Shown piece by piece: positions 1-8,266 of a stretch of 64,000 nucleotides of DNA. Numbering within the stretch: the stretch's first letter is position 1; each line of letters starts with the position of its first letter. This DNA is from an uncultured Schumannella sp. (GTDB taxonomy: Bacteria; Actinomycetota; Actinomycetes; Actinomycetales; Microbacteriaceae), in assembly GCF_905479755.1 (NCBI RefSeq), contig NZ_CAJQNT010000003.1, positions 62,001 to 126,000 of the forward strand, in the 5' to 3' direction. The notes below the pieces were generated by a model. The model did no database searches. It was given only the letters and a program-made list of their open reading frames with translations, and was not told where the DNA came from. The position numbers and the translations under genes are program-made.

Positions 1-667
1 TGATGAACGAGATCTTCGTCGCGAGAAAGGCGTTCGCGCTCACCTTCACGAGCTCGGCGGTCGCAAAGTCCATGACCAGACGCGGAATGCCGCTCTCGAT
101 CGCGGTCGCATAAACCTCATCGAGCTGGGCGACCGCGGAGGCCCCCTCGTCACCGGGACGGACGCCATACACCAGGCGGTCGGGGCGCAGCGTGTCCTCG
201 ACCGCGAAGCCTTCGCGCAAGAACTCGGGGTTCCAGGCGAGGGCCGCGTGCGGCGCCTTCTCCCGCACGATCGCGTCCAGACGCGCCGCGGTGCCGACCG
301 GCACCGTCGACTTGCCAGCGATCAGCGCGCCCTCAGCCAGGTGCGGAAGCACCGACTCGAACGCCGCGTCGACATACGCGAGGTTCGCGCCGTGACCGTC
401 GGCGCGCTGCGGGGTGCCGACCGCGAGGAAGTGCACCTCGGCATCGGCGATGACCGCGAAGTCGGTCGAAAACGTCAAGTGGCCCGACGCGAGCTGCTCA
501 CGCAGCAGCTCGTCGAAGCCGGGCTCGTAGAACGGCACCCGGCCGCTCGCGAGCATCTCGATCTTGTGGGCGTCGACATCCACGCCGACGACCGTGTGAC
601 CGAGCGACGCCATGCTGGCCGCGTGAACCGCGCCGAGATAACCGCATCCAATAACCGAAAGCTTCAC
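1..667 (-). CDS. UDP-glucose/GDP-mannose dehydrogenase family protein, N-terminal part
   Basis: The gene enters from its GTG start at 667 and runs off the window at base 1, so only about 222 N-terminal residues are visible. They begin with a Rossmann nucleotide-binding motif (VIGCGYLGAVHA) and an Asp-containing second strand (VVGVDVD), then FYEPGFDELL, AVGTP and an NPEFLREG segment, all hallmarks of NAD-dependent nucleotide-sugar 6-dehydrogenases that oxidise UDP-glucose or GDP-mannose to the uronic acid. The catalytic Cys region lies outside the window, so the substrate cannot be assigned. It probably feeds cell-surface glycan synthesis. Confidence 0.85.
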   Translation of the reverse strand, partial: MKLSVIGCGYLGAVHAASMASLGHTVVGVDVDAHKIEMLASGRVPFYEPGFDELLREQLASGHLTFSTDFAVIADAEVHFLAVGTPQRADGHGANLAYVDAAFESVLPHLAEGALIAGKSTVPVGTAARLDAIVREKAPHAALAWNPEFLREGFAVEDTLRPDRLVYGVRPGDEGASAVAQLDEVYATAIESGIPRLVMDFATAELVKVSANAFLATKISFI

Positions 668-715
668 AATGCCCTATTCTGCCCAACCACCCGGGCCACG
701 ATGACCAACCGGACC

Positions 716-1213
716 TCAGCCCGCTTCACCTTGCTGACGCCTCGCCGCGATGGGGTTGAGGCTTTCCTCCATGAGATCGTGCAGCGCCGACTGCACGACC
801 GCCGCGTGCGGCACATCGCGCAAAACGAACGGATGCTCCAACCCGGTGTTGATGCGCACGTCGCCGCTGCCGAACATGAACTGCAATCCCGCTTGGCGGA
901 CGCTGACGTCGTAGCTGCGCGAGTGCAGCAGTTCCTGCCGCGTGCGCACCACGACCCCGCGACGCGCCACAATACGCCGCGTGGTGATGACGTAGCTGTG
1001 ATTGAGCCACGAGACCAGCGGCACGAACACCCCGAAGATCACGAGAAGCCCGGCGGCGGCGAACAGCACGATGTCGTACCACGGCTCCGGGAAATTGCCG
1101 GCGAAGAAACTCGTCGCACCGGCGACCGCGATCAGCAGCAGACTCGGCCAGAACAGCGCACGCCCGTGCGAGCGCAGCCGCGCGACGACCACCTCCGGTT
1201 CGGCCGTCGTCAT
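716..1213 (-). CDS. PH-domain (DUF304/YdbS-like) membrane protein
   Basis: Protein of 165 residues. Two hydrophobic helices lie near residues 20-65 (ALFWPSLLLIAVAGATSFF and a second around VLFAAAGLLVIFGVFVPLV). They are followed by a bacterial PH-like domain containing the typical YVITTRRIVARRGVVV strand pair and a conserved SYDVSVRQAGLQFMFGSGDV segment. Family members are small inner-membrane proteins of unknown biochemical role. The ATG at 1213 overlaps the birA stop by 4 bases, so it is probably translated from the birA message. A longer upstream reading in the same frame is arginine-rich nonsense and was not used. Confidence 0.85.
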   Translation of the reverse strand: MTTAEPEVVVARLRSHGRALFWPSLLLIAVAGATSFFAGNFPEPWYDIVLFAAAGLLVIFGVFVPLVSWLNHSYVITTRRIVARRGVVVRTRQELLHSRSYDVSVRQAGLQFMFGSGDVRINTGLEHPFVLRDVPHAAVVQSALHDLMEESLNPIAARRQQGEAG

Positions 1214-2016
1214 GAGGGATGCCTCACGTGCGTCACATCGCCGGCGGCCACCGCGACGACCGCCCCGCCGTCGGCGGGCGCAATGCGTAGCCTGCCCGCG
1301 GAGTCGAGCCCGACCGCGGTTCCCTCGAGCACGTCGTCTCCCGGCAGTTCGACGCGCACCGCGCGCCCGAGCGTCGAACACGCCTCCCTCGCGCGATCCG
1401 CCAGCCCGCTCGCCTCGGCATCCCCGCCGACGCGCGCGTAGTCCTCGACGAGCGCGCGCAGCCCGCGCAGGTACTCGGCCACCAGGTCATCGAGGAGTCG
1501 GTCGTCCACCTCCACCCCGAGCACGGCGAGCGAGGTCGCCGTCGGAACGGGAAGCTGCGCCGTCGTCATCGTGGTGTTGAGGCCGAGCCCGAGCACCGCG
1601 GCGTCCCCCGAGGGGACGAGCTCAGCGAGAATCCCGCACAGCTTCCGGCCGTCGACGAGCACATCGTTCGGCCACTTGAGCCCCACCTCGACGCGCGGAA
1701 GCGCGGCGGCGAGCGCCTGGCGCATCGCGACACCCGCGGCGAGGGGAATCCAGCTGAAGCGGTCGAGCCCCAGCACGGCGCCGGCAGAATCGCGCGGACG
1801 CAGGTAGACCGAAATCGCCAGCGCGGCACCCGGCGGCGCCACCCAGCTGCGGTCGAGACGCCCGCGTCCCGCCGTCTGCGTGTCGGTCATGAGGACGGTG
1901 CCGTCGTCGAGCCGGTCCGTCATCGCCCGCGCGACCAGCTCGGCGTTGGTCGACGGGCTCTCGTCGCGCCAGATCAGCTCCGGCACGACGGCGCGACACG
2001 CCCGCCAACTCGTCAT
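1210..2016 (-). CDS. birA: Biotin--[acetyl-CoA-carboxylase] ligase
   Basis: 268 residues. BirA makes biotinyl-AMP and transfers biotin to the carrier lysine of carboxylases; the acyl-CoA carboxylase alpha chain encoded at 10341-12101 is the obvious substrate. Visible motifs are STNAEL near residue 22, the biotinyl-AMP loop GRGRLDRSW near 50, KWPNDVLVDGRKLCGIL near 115 and a small C-terminal SH3-like domain. There is no N-terminal helix-turn-helix, so it is the monofunctional (non-repressor) type. A TAGGCT box 6 bases before the ATG suggests a leaderless mRNA. It is divergent from the mannosyl-phosphoprenol synthase gene. Confidence 0.95.
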   Translation of the reverse strand: MTSWRACRAVVPELIWRDESPSTNAELVARAMTDRLDDGTVLMTDTQTAGRGRLDRSWVAPPGAALAISVYLRPRDSAGAVLGLDRFSWIPLAAGVAMRQALAAALPRVEVGLKWPNDVLVDGRKLCGILAELVPSGDAAVLGLGLNTTMTTAQLPVPTATSLAVLGVEVDDRLLDDLVAEYLRGLRALVEDYARVGGDAEASGLADRAREACSTLGRAVRVELPGDDVLEGTAVGLDSAGRLRIAPADGGAVVAVAAGDVTHVRHPS

Positions 2017-2022
2017 AGCGCC

Positions 2023-2028
2023 AGCCTA
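2023..2028 (-). promoter_or_regulatory. -10 box TAGGCT for leaderless birA
   Basis: TAGGCT on the minus strand with a 6-base gap to the birA ATG, which places the transcription start on or next to the start codon. No clear -35 hexamer is seen. Confidence 0.55.
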
Positions 2029-2069
2029 GAGCGACTTCGCGCGCGCACGAGGAGCCGCGCGCGCCCGCG

Positions 2070-2075
2070 TAAAGT
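2070..2075 (+). promoter_or_regulatory. -10 box TAAAGT for the polyprenol-phosphate mannosyltransferase gene
   Basis: TAAAGT with 9 bases to the ATG at 2085. It is divergent from the birA box 42 bases away. The message would have at most 1-3 leader bases. Confidence 0.5.
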
Positions 2076-2084
2076 AAACGAACC

Positions 2085-2921
2085 ATGACGGCTTCGCCTG
2101 CCTTCGACGCGCCCGCGCGCGTCGTCATCGTCATGCCCACCTTCAACGAGGCCGAGAACCTCGCCGCGGTCGCGGGCGCGGCGCTCGACGCGCTCCCCCA
2201 GGCGCGGCTGCTCGTCGTCGACGACGCAAGCCCCGACGGCACCGGCCAGCTCGCCGACCGACTGGCCGCAGGCGACGACCGCATTCGCGTCCTCCATCGC
2301 GCGGGCCGCGAAGGCCTCGGCGCCGCCTATCTCGCCGGATTCGCCGCCGTCTTCGGCGACCCCGACCTCGCCGCCGACATCATCATCGAAATGGATGCCG
2401 ACGGCTCGCACCCGGCGAGCGCGCTTCCCGCGCTGCGCGACCGGCTCCTCGACGACGACGCGCTCGGCCTCGTGATCGGCTCGCGCTGGATCGAGGGCGG
2501 CGGAATCGCCGACTGGCCGCGCTATCGCAGCCTGCTCAGCCGCGCCGGCAACACCTACGCGCGCCTCCTCCTCGGCCTGGCGGTGCGCGACTCGACCGCG
2601 GGCTTCCGCGTCTACCGCGCCACCGCGCTCCACGCCGCCGTCGACGAGGTCGTGCAGTCGCACGGCTACTGCTTCCAGATCGACCTCGCCCGCCGCGTCG
2701 ACGCGGCCGGATTCGGCCTCGCCGAGATCCCGATCACGTTCCACGATCGCGTCCACGGCTCCTCCAAGATGAACGCCCGCATCGTGCTCGAAGCGATGTG
2801 GCGGGTCACCGGCTGGGGCCTCGCGCGGATGCTCGGGTTCGGCATCCGTGGAAAGGTCACCAGGAATCGGTCGACACTTGGGGGATTCCCTCAAGGCGAC
2901 GTGCCGCGCAGCGCTCGCTAG
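2085..2921 (+). CDS. ppm1: Polyprenol monophosphomannose synthase (Ppm1/DPM1 family)
   Basis: 278 residues. A GT-A, family 2 glycosyltransferase that moves mannose from GDP-mannose to polyprenyl phosphate at the cytoplasmic face of the membrane, giving the donor for lipoglycan and protein mannosylation. The sequence shows [26 protein letters not shown], the metal-binding DAD in [24 protein letters not shown] and a C-terminal VHGSSKMN motif. There are no transmembrane segments, so this is the single-domain synthase without the fused acyltransferase of some actinobacteria. Its stop codon TAG forms part of the promoter box of the next gene. GDP-mannose could come from the ManC product at 28351-29475. 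Confidence 0.92.
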   Translation: MTASPAFDAPARVVIVMPTFNEAENLAAVAGAALDALPQARLLVVDDASPDGTGQLADRLAAGDDRIRVLHRAGREGLGAAYLAGFAAVFGDPDLAADIIIEMDADGSHPASALPALRDRLLDDDALGLVIGSRWIEGGGIADWPRYRSLLSRAGNTYARLLLGLAVRDSTAGFRVYRATALHAAVDEVVQSHGYCFQIDLARRVDAAGFGLAEIPITFHDRVHGSSKMNARIVLEAMWRVTGWGLARMLGFGIRGKVTRNRSTLGGFPQGDVPRSAR

Positions 2922-2924
2922 GCT
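2919..2924 (+). promoter_or_regulatory. -10 box TAGGCT for the acyl-CoA carboxylase beta gene
   Basis: TAGGCT, 7 bases before the GTG at 2932. The first three bases are the stop codon of the upstream gene. Fits a leaderless transcript. Confidence 0.55.
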
Positions 2925-2931
2925 GAACGGC

Positions 2932-4530
2932 GTGAGCGCCGAAGATCAGACCCCCGACCTGTACACAACTGCAGGCAAGCTCGCCGATCTCAAGGCCCGA
3001 TACCACGAGGCGGTGACCGCGAGCGGCGAAGCCGCCATCGCCAAACAGCACGCCAAGGGCAAGAAGACGGCGCGCGAGCGGATCACCGAACTGCTCGACC
3101 AGGGCTCCTTCGTCGAGCTCGACGAGTTCGTGCGCCACCGCACCCACGCCTTCGGCATGGAGAACAAGCGCCCCTACGGCGACGCGGTCGTCACCGGCAC
3201 CGGCACCATCCACGGTCGTCAGGTGGCGGTCTACGCCCAGGACTTCACGATTTTCGGCGGCTCGCTCGGCGAGGTCGCGGGCGAGAAGATCATCAAGGTG
3301 ATGGAGCTGGCGCTGCGCACCGGCGTGCCGATCATCGGCATGCTCGACTCCGGCGGCGCGCGCATCCAGGAAGGTGTCGTCGCGCTCGGCAAGTACGGCG
3401 AGATCTTCCGCCTGAACACCGCGAGCTCCGGAGTCATCCCGCAGATCTCGATCATCATGGGTCCCGCCGCCGGCGGTGCGGTCTACGGCCCGGCGCTCAC
3501 GGACTTCGTCATCATGGTCGACAAGACCAGCCAGATGTTCGTGACCGGCCCCGACGTCATCAAGACGGTCACCGGCGAAGACGTCGGAATGGACGAGCTC
3601 GGCGGCGCCTACACGCACAGCCAGCGCACCGGCGTCTCGCACTACCTCGCCGACGACGAAACGGACGCGCTCGACTTCGCGCGCGCGCTCGTCTCGTTCC
3701 TCCCCGACAACAATCTCGCCGAGCTCCCCGTCTACGAGAGCGAGACCGAGCTCGAGATCACCGACGCCGACCGGCGCCTGAACACGATCATCCCGGACTC
3801 GGCGAACCAGCCCTACGACGTGCGCGAGATCATCGAGCACATCGTCGACAACGAGGACTTCCTCGAAATCCAGGCGCTGTTCGCCCCCAACATCGTGATC
3901 GGCTTCGCGCGCGTCGAAGGCCGCTCGATCGGCATCATCGCCAACCAGCCGCAGCAGATGGCGGGCACGCTCAACATCGACGCCGGCGAGAAGGCGGCGC
4001 GGTTCGTGCGCTTCTGCGACGCGTTCTCGATTCCGATCCTGACCCTGGTCGATGTGCCCGGCTACCTCCCCGGCACCGACCAGGAGTGGACGGGCGTCAT
4101 CCGTCGCGGCGCGAAGCTGCTCTACGCCTACGCCGAGGCGACCGTGCCGCTCGTCACGGTCATCACGCGGAAGGCCTACGGCGGCGCCTACATCGTGATG
4201 GGGTCCAAGCAGATGGGCGCCGACCTCAACTACGCCTGGCCGACGGCCGAGATCGCGGTCATGGGAGGCCAGGGCGCGGTCAACATCCTGTACCGCGGCG
4301 ACCTCAAGAAAGCCGAGGAGGCGGGCGAAGACGTCAACGCGGTGCGCACGCGCCTCGCCAACGAGTACACCTACAACGTCGCCTCGCCGTACCTGGCGGC
4401 CGAGCGCGGAGAACTCGACGGGATCATCGAGCCCGCCGCGACCCGCATCGTTGTCGTCAAGGCGCTGCGGGCGTTGCGCACGAAGCGGGCCGAGCTCCCC
4501 CCCAAGAAGCACGGAAACATCCCGCTGTGA
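2932..4530 (+). CDS. pccB: Acyl-CoA (propionyl/acetyl-CoA) carboxylase beta subunit
   Basis: 532 residues from the GTG at 2932; an upstream ATG in frame would extend into the preceding gene and lacks homology. This is the carboxyltransferase half of the complex that makes methylmalonyl- or malonyl-CoA. Both crotonase-like halves are present: [11 protein letters not shown] and [17 protein letters not shown] in the N-half, and [31 protein letters not shown] and [11 protein letters not shown] in the C-half. It corresponds best to mycobacterial AccD5. It is followed with a GTGA overlap by the small epsilon subunit, and the biotin-bearing alpha chain is encoded at 10341-12101. Substrate preference (propionyl versus acetyl) cannot be read from the sequence. 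Confidence 0.95.
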   Translation: MSAEDQTPDLYTTAGKLADLKARYHEAVTASGEAAIAKQHAKGKKTARERITELLDQGSFVELDEFVRHRTHAFGMENKRPYGDAVVTGTGTIHGRQVAVYAQDFTIFGGSLGEVAGEKIIKVMELALRTGVPIIGMLDSGGARIQEGVVALGKYGEIFRLNTASSGVIPQISIIMGPAAGGAVYGPALTDFVIMVDKTSQMFVTGPDVIKTVTGEDVGMDELGGAYTHSQRTGVSHYLADDETDALDFARALVSFLPDNNLAELPVYESETELEITDADRRLNTIIPDSANQPYDVREIIEHIVDNEDFLEIQALFAPNIVIGFARVEGRSIGIIANQPQQMAGTLNIDAGEKAARFVRFCDAFSIPILTLVDVPGYLPGTDQEWTGVIRRGAKLLYAYAEATVPLVTVITRKAYGGAYIVMGSKQMGADLNYAWPTAEIAVMGGQGAVNILYRGDLKKAEEAGEDVNAVRTRLANEYTYNVASPYLAAERGELDGIIEPAATRIVVVKALRALRTKRAELPPKKHGNIPL

Positions 4531-4748
4531 GCGAGACCGAGCGTCCGGCGCCCGAGATCCGTATCACCGGCGGCAATCCCTCGCCCGAGCAAATCGCGGC
4601 CGTCACGGCGGTGCTCGGGGCGGCGCTCGAGCAGCTCGCGAGCGAGGATCGGCCCGTCGCGACGGGTCAGAACGGGTGGCAGCGTTCGCAGCGAGGCCTG
4701 CGCCGGCCGCTGACGCGGGGCGAGTGGACGCAGTTCCCGCGCCGCTGA
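4527..4748 (+). CDS. accE: Acyl-CoA carboxylase epsilon subunit
   Basis: 73 residues from GTG 4527, whose codon overlaps the beta-subunit stop (GTGA), implying coupled translation. The sequence [20 protein letters not shown] near the N-terminus and a tryptophan-containing basic C-terminus (GEWTQFP) are typical of the tiny actinobacterial epsilon subunits that bind and activate AccD5-type carboxyltransferases. Position and length leave little doubt, although sequence conservation in this family is weak. Confidence 0.85.
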   Translation: MSETERPAPEIRITGGNPSPEQIAAVTAVLGAALEQLASEDRPVATGQNGWQRSQRGLRRPLTRGEWTQFPRR

Positions 4749-4953
4749 GTCAACAGAATCAGTTGCAACATCGGTGATTCACCACGTTTTCCGTTGCGTG
4801 CGAGGCAGTTTTCGGGGAATGAGCTGTGAATCGTGGGGCCGGCCCCCCGCGTGATGCCCGGAAACTCAGTCATCGGCGCCAAAATGTACCCCGAAAGTCA
4901 GCCGAAATGGTGACTACCGAATCCGTCGTCGGGAACCGAAAATTGAGCCAGAC

Positions 4954-4975
4954 GATGTATCCCTGTTGATACATC
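4954..4975. promoter_or_regulatory. Operator-like palindrome GATGTATC-N6-GATACATC
   Basis: Perfect 8-bp arms separated by six bases (CCTGTT). The size and AT content suit a dimeric regulator. It also contains TTGATA (4966-4971), which could act as a -35 element for a TAGGGT box at 4993-4998, although the spacing of 21 is long. No protein-coding gene starts downstream on the plus strand. Confidence 0.35.
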
Positions 4976-4980
4976 TCACC

Positions 4981-5093
4981 CCTTCGGCGTTCTAGGGTAA
5001 GACGCCGAAGGCATGGGGGCGAGTCAGGACGACATTCGGGTTGTCGTCCTGACTCGGACGTGAGCGAGGGTCGGACGGAGTGTCCGACCCTCG
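4981..5093. terminator. Three consecutive hairpins (bidirectional terminator or small structured RNA)
   Basis: Three near-perfect stems in a row: CCTTCGGCGT/ACGCCGAAGG (4981-4990 with 5002-5011), GAGTCAGGACGAC/GTCGTCCTGACTC (5021-5033 with 5043-5055, 13 bp) and CGAGGGTCGGAC/GTCCGACCCTCG (5065-5076 with 5082-5093, 12 bp), the last followed by CCTTTTCC. They lie between convergent genes, so termination is the simplest reading. A TAGGGT box just inside the first stem leaves open a short non-coding RNA. Confidence 0.45.
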
Positions 5094-5127
5094 ACTCCTT
5101 TTCCGGGCCCTCGACTCGTCGTCCGGC

Positions 5128-6204
5128 TCAGTCCGCGGTGACCGGCGCCGCCACGCGCGGGATCTCCAGCCACAGGGCGACCTCATCATCCTCGAGGGAT
5201 TCCTGCGCCAGCAGGCTCGCGCTGCCGTCGTCACTGGTCCGCAGCCCGACGACCGTCACCGCGATGTCCGAGCCCTCCGGCACCGTGCGGATCACGACCT
5301 TGTCGGCCGTGACCGACCGCAGGGCGCGCGCGAGCTCATCCAGCACGCGGGTCAGTTCGGCCTCCGGCAGGTCGTCGATTCCGCCCTCATCCAGCAACGT
5401 GACCGTCGTCCCGCGACGGCGCGCCAGCATCACCTGTTCACGCACCGCGTCGCTCAGCAGACGCCGCCCGCGAATCTCATCACGGATCGCCCCCTCCAGG
5501 TGCAGACACTCGGCCCGCTGCTCCGGCGTCAGCTCTCCCCCGGAACGCTGAATGGAGCGCAGCATCGGCAACGCCATCAAGCTCGTCTGGCCGAGCCGAA
5601 ACTGCCGCTCGTTGAGGTGCGCCTCCTGCGCCGCCTGCCACTCGGTCGCCTCACGCTCGGCGCGCGCGAAGCGCTGCGAATCACGGGCGGCCTTCGCGAG
5701 CGTGCTCGTGATGATGTGGGCGACCGCCACCCAGCTGACGCTCCCGATGACGCCGAGGCCTGCCAGGCCCGCCGGGCCGCTCCAGAGCACCGTCTGCACC
5801 ACGAGCAGACCGACGCCCACCCAGGCGAATCCGGGACGGCGACGCACCGACACGATCGCCATCAGCGTGCCGACCGCGGCCACGTACCAGGTCGCGTAGC
5901 CGTTCCCGCCCGGCCGCATCGGGTCGAGTACGGAGGCGACGAGCAGCGTCGCCGACAACGCGACCGCGACCGCGAACGCCGCCGCCCACAGCGGCAGGGC
6001 GGCCGAACGCCCGGGGGCGAGAGCGACCACCGTGGCGAGGGCGTACAGCCCGATCGCGACAATGACCGGCGCCGCATGACTCGCGAACATCGGGGCGGCC
6101 CCCGCGACGAAGTTCCCGGTCAGCGAATAGAACGCCAGCACCACGTGATACGTCGAGAACAGCGCCGCCAGAGCGACGATCAGATACCGGGGAACGCCGA
6201 TCAC
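5128..6204 (-). CDS. Polytopic membrane protein with kinase-like cytoplasmic tail; partner of the adjacent sensor kinase
   Basis: 358 residues with about six hydrophobic segments in residues 5-165, then a charged cytoplasmic half. The tail has a coiled region (about 170-270) ending in LSDAVREQVMLARRRG, followed by an alpha/beta stretch resembling the core of a histidine-kinase ATPase domain. It has no phospho-acceptor His and no recognisable N or G box. It overlaps the sensor-kinase gene by ATGA and is third in an operon response regulator-kinase-this gene. It may be a degenerate kinase or accessory sensor. The function is not known. Confidence 0.7.
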   Translation of the reverse strand: MIGVPRYLIVALAALFSTYHVVLAFYSLTGNFVAGAAPMFASHAAPVIVAIGLYALATVVALAPGRSAALPLWAAAFAVAVALSATLLVASVLDPMRPGGNGYATWYVAAVGTLMAIVSVRRRPGFAWVGVGLLVVQTVLWSGPAGLAGLGVIGSVSWVAVAHIITSTLAKAARDSQRFARAEREATEWQAAQEAHLNERQFRLGQTSLMALPMLRSIQRSGGELTPEQRAECLHLEGAIRDEIRGRRLLSDAVREQVMLARRRGTTVTLLDEGGIDDLPEAELTRVLDELARALRSVTADKVVIRTVPEGSDIAVTVVGLRTSDDGSASLLAQESLEDDEVALWLEIPRVAAPVTAD

Positions 6205-7499
6205 GGCGCCACCTCCTCGGCGCGCTCGGTCTCCTGCGGACCCTCGGCCTCCACCGCGCCGCTCGGCTCGGGCCAGGACAGACGGACCAGCGTCCCCGTG
6301 TCCGGCGCCGAGATGATCTCGGCGCGGCCGCCGGCGCTCGTCACGCGTTCCAGAATCGACACCCGCACCCCGAGACGCTCGGTGGGCACCTGGTCGATCA
6401 CGAACCCGGGGCCCGAATCGCCGACCTCAACCGTGACGCGGCCCGTGACGTCCCCGCGGATCTCCACCCAGCGGGTCGCGTCGTCGCTCGCGTGCTGCAG
6501 GCTGTTGACGACCGCCTGCACGGCAGCGCTGAACAACGCCTCCGCCGCCGTCAGCGGGATCGAACTCGCCCGCACATCCGAGACGCTGATCCGGATCGCC
6601 GGCGACATCTTCGAGGTTGCCGCCTCGATCCGGCTCGCGAGCGCCGGACCGCTCACCAGGGCTTCCGCGTCGCGACCGACCGCGACGGCGTCGCGCAAGA
6701 ACCCGATCGCGTTGCCCGCCATCGTCGCGGCGAGCTCCTTCGACTCGGCGGTGTAAGCGCGCGCCGCCGTCAACAGCGTGGTGAGCACGCTGTCGTGCAC
6801 GATCGCATCCACCTGCACGCGCTCCGCCTCCGTCGCGTGCTCGCGGACCGCGTGCCCGTAGCGCTCCAGCGCGGTCGCCTGGGCGCGGTCGACCGCCCGC
6901 GCCGCACCCCGCAAGATCGTGGCCACGATGGTGACGAATCCGCCCAGCAGGATCGCGTAGATCGAATCGAGCAGCGCCAGCTCGATCGACACCCCGCCCC
7001 CGGCCGGGGTCACCCGCACGATGCCGTACAGGATCGGCGCGGCGAACAGGTACACGGTCGCCCACAGCAGCGGCAGCGCGAGGGTCGCCATGACGGTCGC
7101 CACCGTCAACAGGAAGTACAGCCAGAAGCTCGAGGTCGGTGCCGCCGCCACCTCGATCACGGCGAACGGCCAACTGATCAGGGCGACCAGATACACGAGC
7201 GGGAAAAGCGCATTCGACGAGGCGAGGGCGCGACCGCGAATCGAGGCGATCCCCGCGATCACGAGGCTCACCACGAGCGCCGAGACGATCGAGATCAACC
7301 ACGTCCGCGACAGATTCGGCGCCTGGTCGAGAATCGCGCCGATCGACTGCAGGAAGAACGCGACACCGAAACCGGCCGCCGAACGGGCGATCGCGCGCTC
7401 CACGCGCACCCGACTGAGCGGATTGCGGACCTGCCGGCTGGGAGATCCGCCAAGAACCTCGCTGGGAGCCCGGCTAGCGGGCATCGCCGCCGTCGGCAT
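6201..7499 (-). CDS. Sensor histidine kinase (NarL-system type)
   Basis: 432 residues. About six membrane helices occupy residues 35-200. They are followed by a dimerisation segment with the likely phospho-acceptor VDAIVHDSVLTTLL and a HATPase domain with N box AVVNSLQHA and G1 box VGDSGPGF. This is the HisKA_3-like architecture that partners LuxR/NarL regulators, and such a regulator is encoded directly upstream (26-base overlap). The ATG at 7499 is used; an in-frame ATG at 7484 is an alternative. The membrane half is integral with almost no extracellular loop, suggesting sensing within the membrane. The signal is unknown. Confidence 0.88.
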   Translation of the reverse strand: MPTAAMPASRAPSEVLGGSPSRQVRNPLSRVRVERAIARSAAGFGVAFFLQSIGAILDQAPNLSRTWLISIVSALVVSLVIAGIASIRGRALASSNALFPLVYLVALISWPFAVIEVAAAPTSSFWLYFLLTVATVMATLALPLLWATVYLFAAPILYGIVRVTPAGGGVSIELALLDSIYAILLGGFVTIVATILRGAARAVDRAQATALERYGHAVREHATEAERVQVDAIVHDSVLTTLLTAARAYTAESKELAATMAGNAIGFLRDAVAVGRDAEALVSGPALASRIEAATSKMSPAIRISVSDVRASSIPLTAAEALFSAAVQAVVNSLQHASDDATRWVEIRGDVTGRVTVEVGDSGPGFVIDQVPTERLGVRVSILERVTSAGGRAEIISAPDTGTLVRLSWPEPSGAVEAEGPQETERAEEVAP

Positions 7500-8181
7500 C
7501 CAGTCCCGGCAGAATGCCGTCCTCGACTGCGCGACGCAGCAGGTCGACCTTCGTCGGCGCGGGACGCCCCACCTCCACGTACTTCACGCGGATGCGGTCG
7601 AGATACTCGCGCGCCGTCGAATACCCGATGCCGAGCTTCTCGGCCGCCAGCTTGAGCGGCAAGCCCGAGGCGTACAGGTGCAGAATCTCGCGTTCGCGAC
7701 GACCCAGCTGCGCCTTCGCGAAGTCGCGGTCAGCATCGATCGCCGTCGCCCACTCGAGGTTGTTGAGCACCTCACCGCGCGCGACCGTCGCCGCCGCCGT
7801 GATCACGGTGCGCATCGACGACGCCTTCGGGATGACCCCGGCGGCTCCCGCAGCGAGCGCTTCGCGCACGAGCGTCACGCGATCGGCGATGCTGTGCACG
7901 AGCACCGCCGCTCCGAGGCCCTGCGCAACCTTCACGTTTTCGGTCACCAGCGAACCATCGCCCAGGGACAGGTCGAGCACGACGACATCGACCTCGCGCC
8001 CATCGAGGCCCTCGACGAGTTCGGCGACAGTCCCCGCGGCCAGCACGAAGTCGTGACCCTCATCCAAGAACGCGGCCTTCAAGCCCAGTCGAACGGCCTC
8101 GTGGTCATCCACCACGGCCACCCGCACCGACGCAGTCGAGGCTCCGCCGTCTTCGCGCTCGATCGTCTTCGAGACGTCCAT
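7474..8181 (-). CDS. LuxR/NarL-family response regulator
   Basis: 235 residues from ATG 8181. The receiver domain has the acidic pair in VAVVDDHEAVRLGL, the phospho-acceptor in VVVLDLSLGDGS and the conserved Lys in GVIPKASS. The C-terminal helix-turn-helix reads LGRREREILHLYASGLPLK and continues into AEKLGIGYSTAREYLDRI. It is a DNA-binding output for the kinase encoded immediately downstream. A TACGAT box at 8224-8229 and a purine-rich stretch before the ATG suggest a conventional leader of about 36 bases, unlike the many leaderless genes nearby. Confidence 0.92.
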   Translation of the reverse strand: MDVSKTIEREDGGASTASVRVAVVDDHEAVRLGLKAAFLDEGHDFVLAAGTVAELVEGLDGREVDVVVLDLSLGDGSLVTENVKVAQGLGAAVLVHSIADRVTLVREALAAGAAGVIPKASSMRTVITAAATVARGEVLNNLEWATAIDADRDFAKAQLGRREREILHLYASGLPLKLAAEKLGIGYSTAREYLDRIRVKYVEVGRPAPTKVDLLRRAVEDGILPGLDADGGDAR

Positions 8182-8266
8182 ACGGTTCCCCGCCTTTCTG
8201 AACGACGCATCGCTCGTCTGGCAATCGTACCCCGATGCTCCGCCTCCGCGGCGGCCCCCGGACGGG

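Larger units (their letters stand above)
4749..5127. other. 379-base intergenic region rich in inverted repeats
   Basis: No gene is seen. The segment looks less GC-rich than its surroundings. From left to right it holds GGTGATTCACC (odd palindrome, 4773-4783), long-range arms GATTCAC (4776-4782) and GTGAATC (4826-4832), a GGGGCCGGCCCC palindrome (4835-4846), the palindrome at 4954-4975 and the three hairpins at 4981-5093. It separates two convergent transcription units. Confidence 0.6.

Noticed and set aside
2857-4512. A 551-codon open frame antisense to the carboxylase beta gene
   Set aside because: Composition is typical of the complementary strand of a high-GC gene (Arg, Val, Asp, His-rich, no domains). 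The sense strand encodes an intact, well-known enzyme.
4835-4846. GGGGCCGGCCCC palindrome as a regulator site
   Set aside because: Simple GC palindromes arise often by chance in such DNA, and no promoter is nearby.
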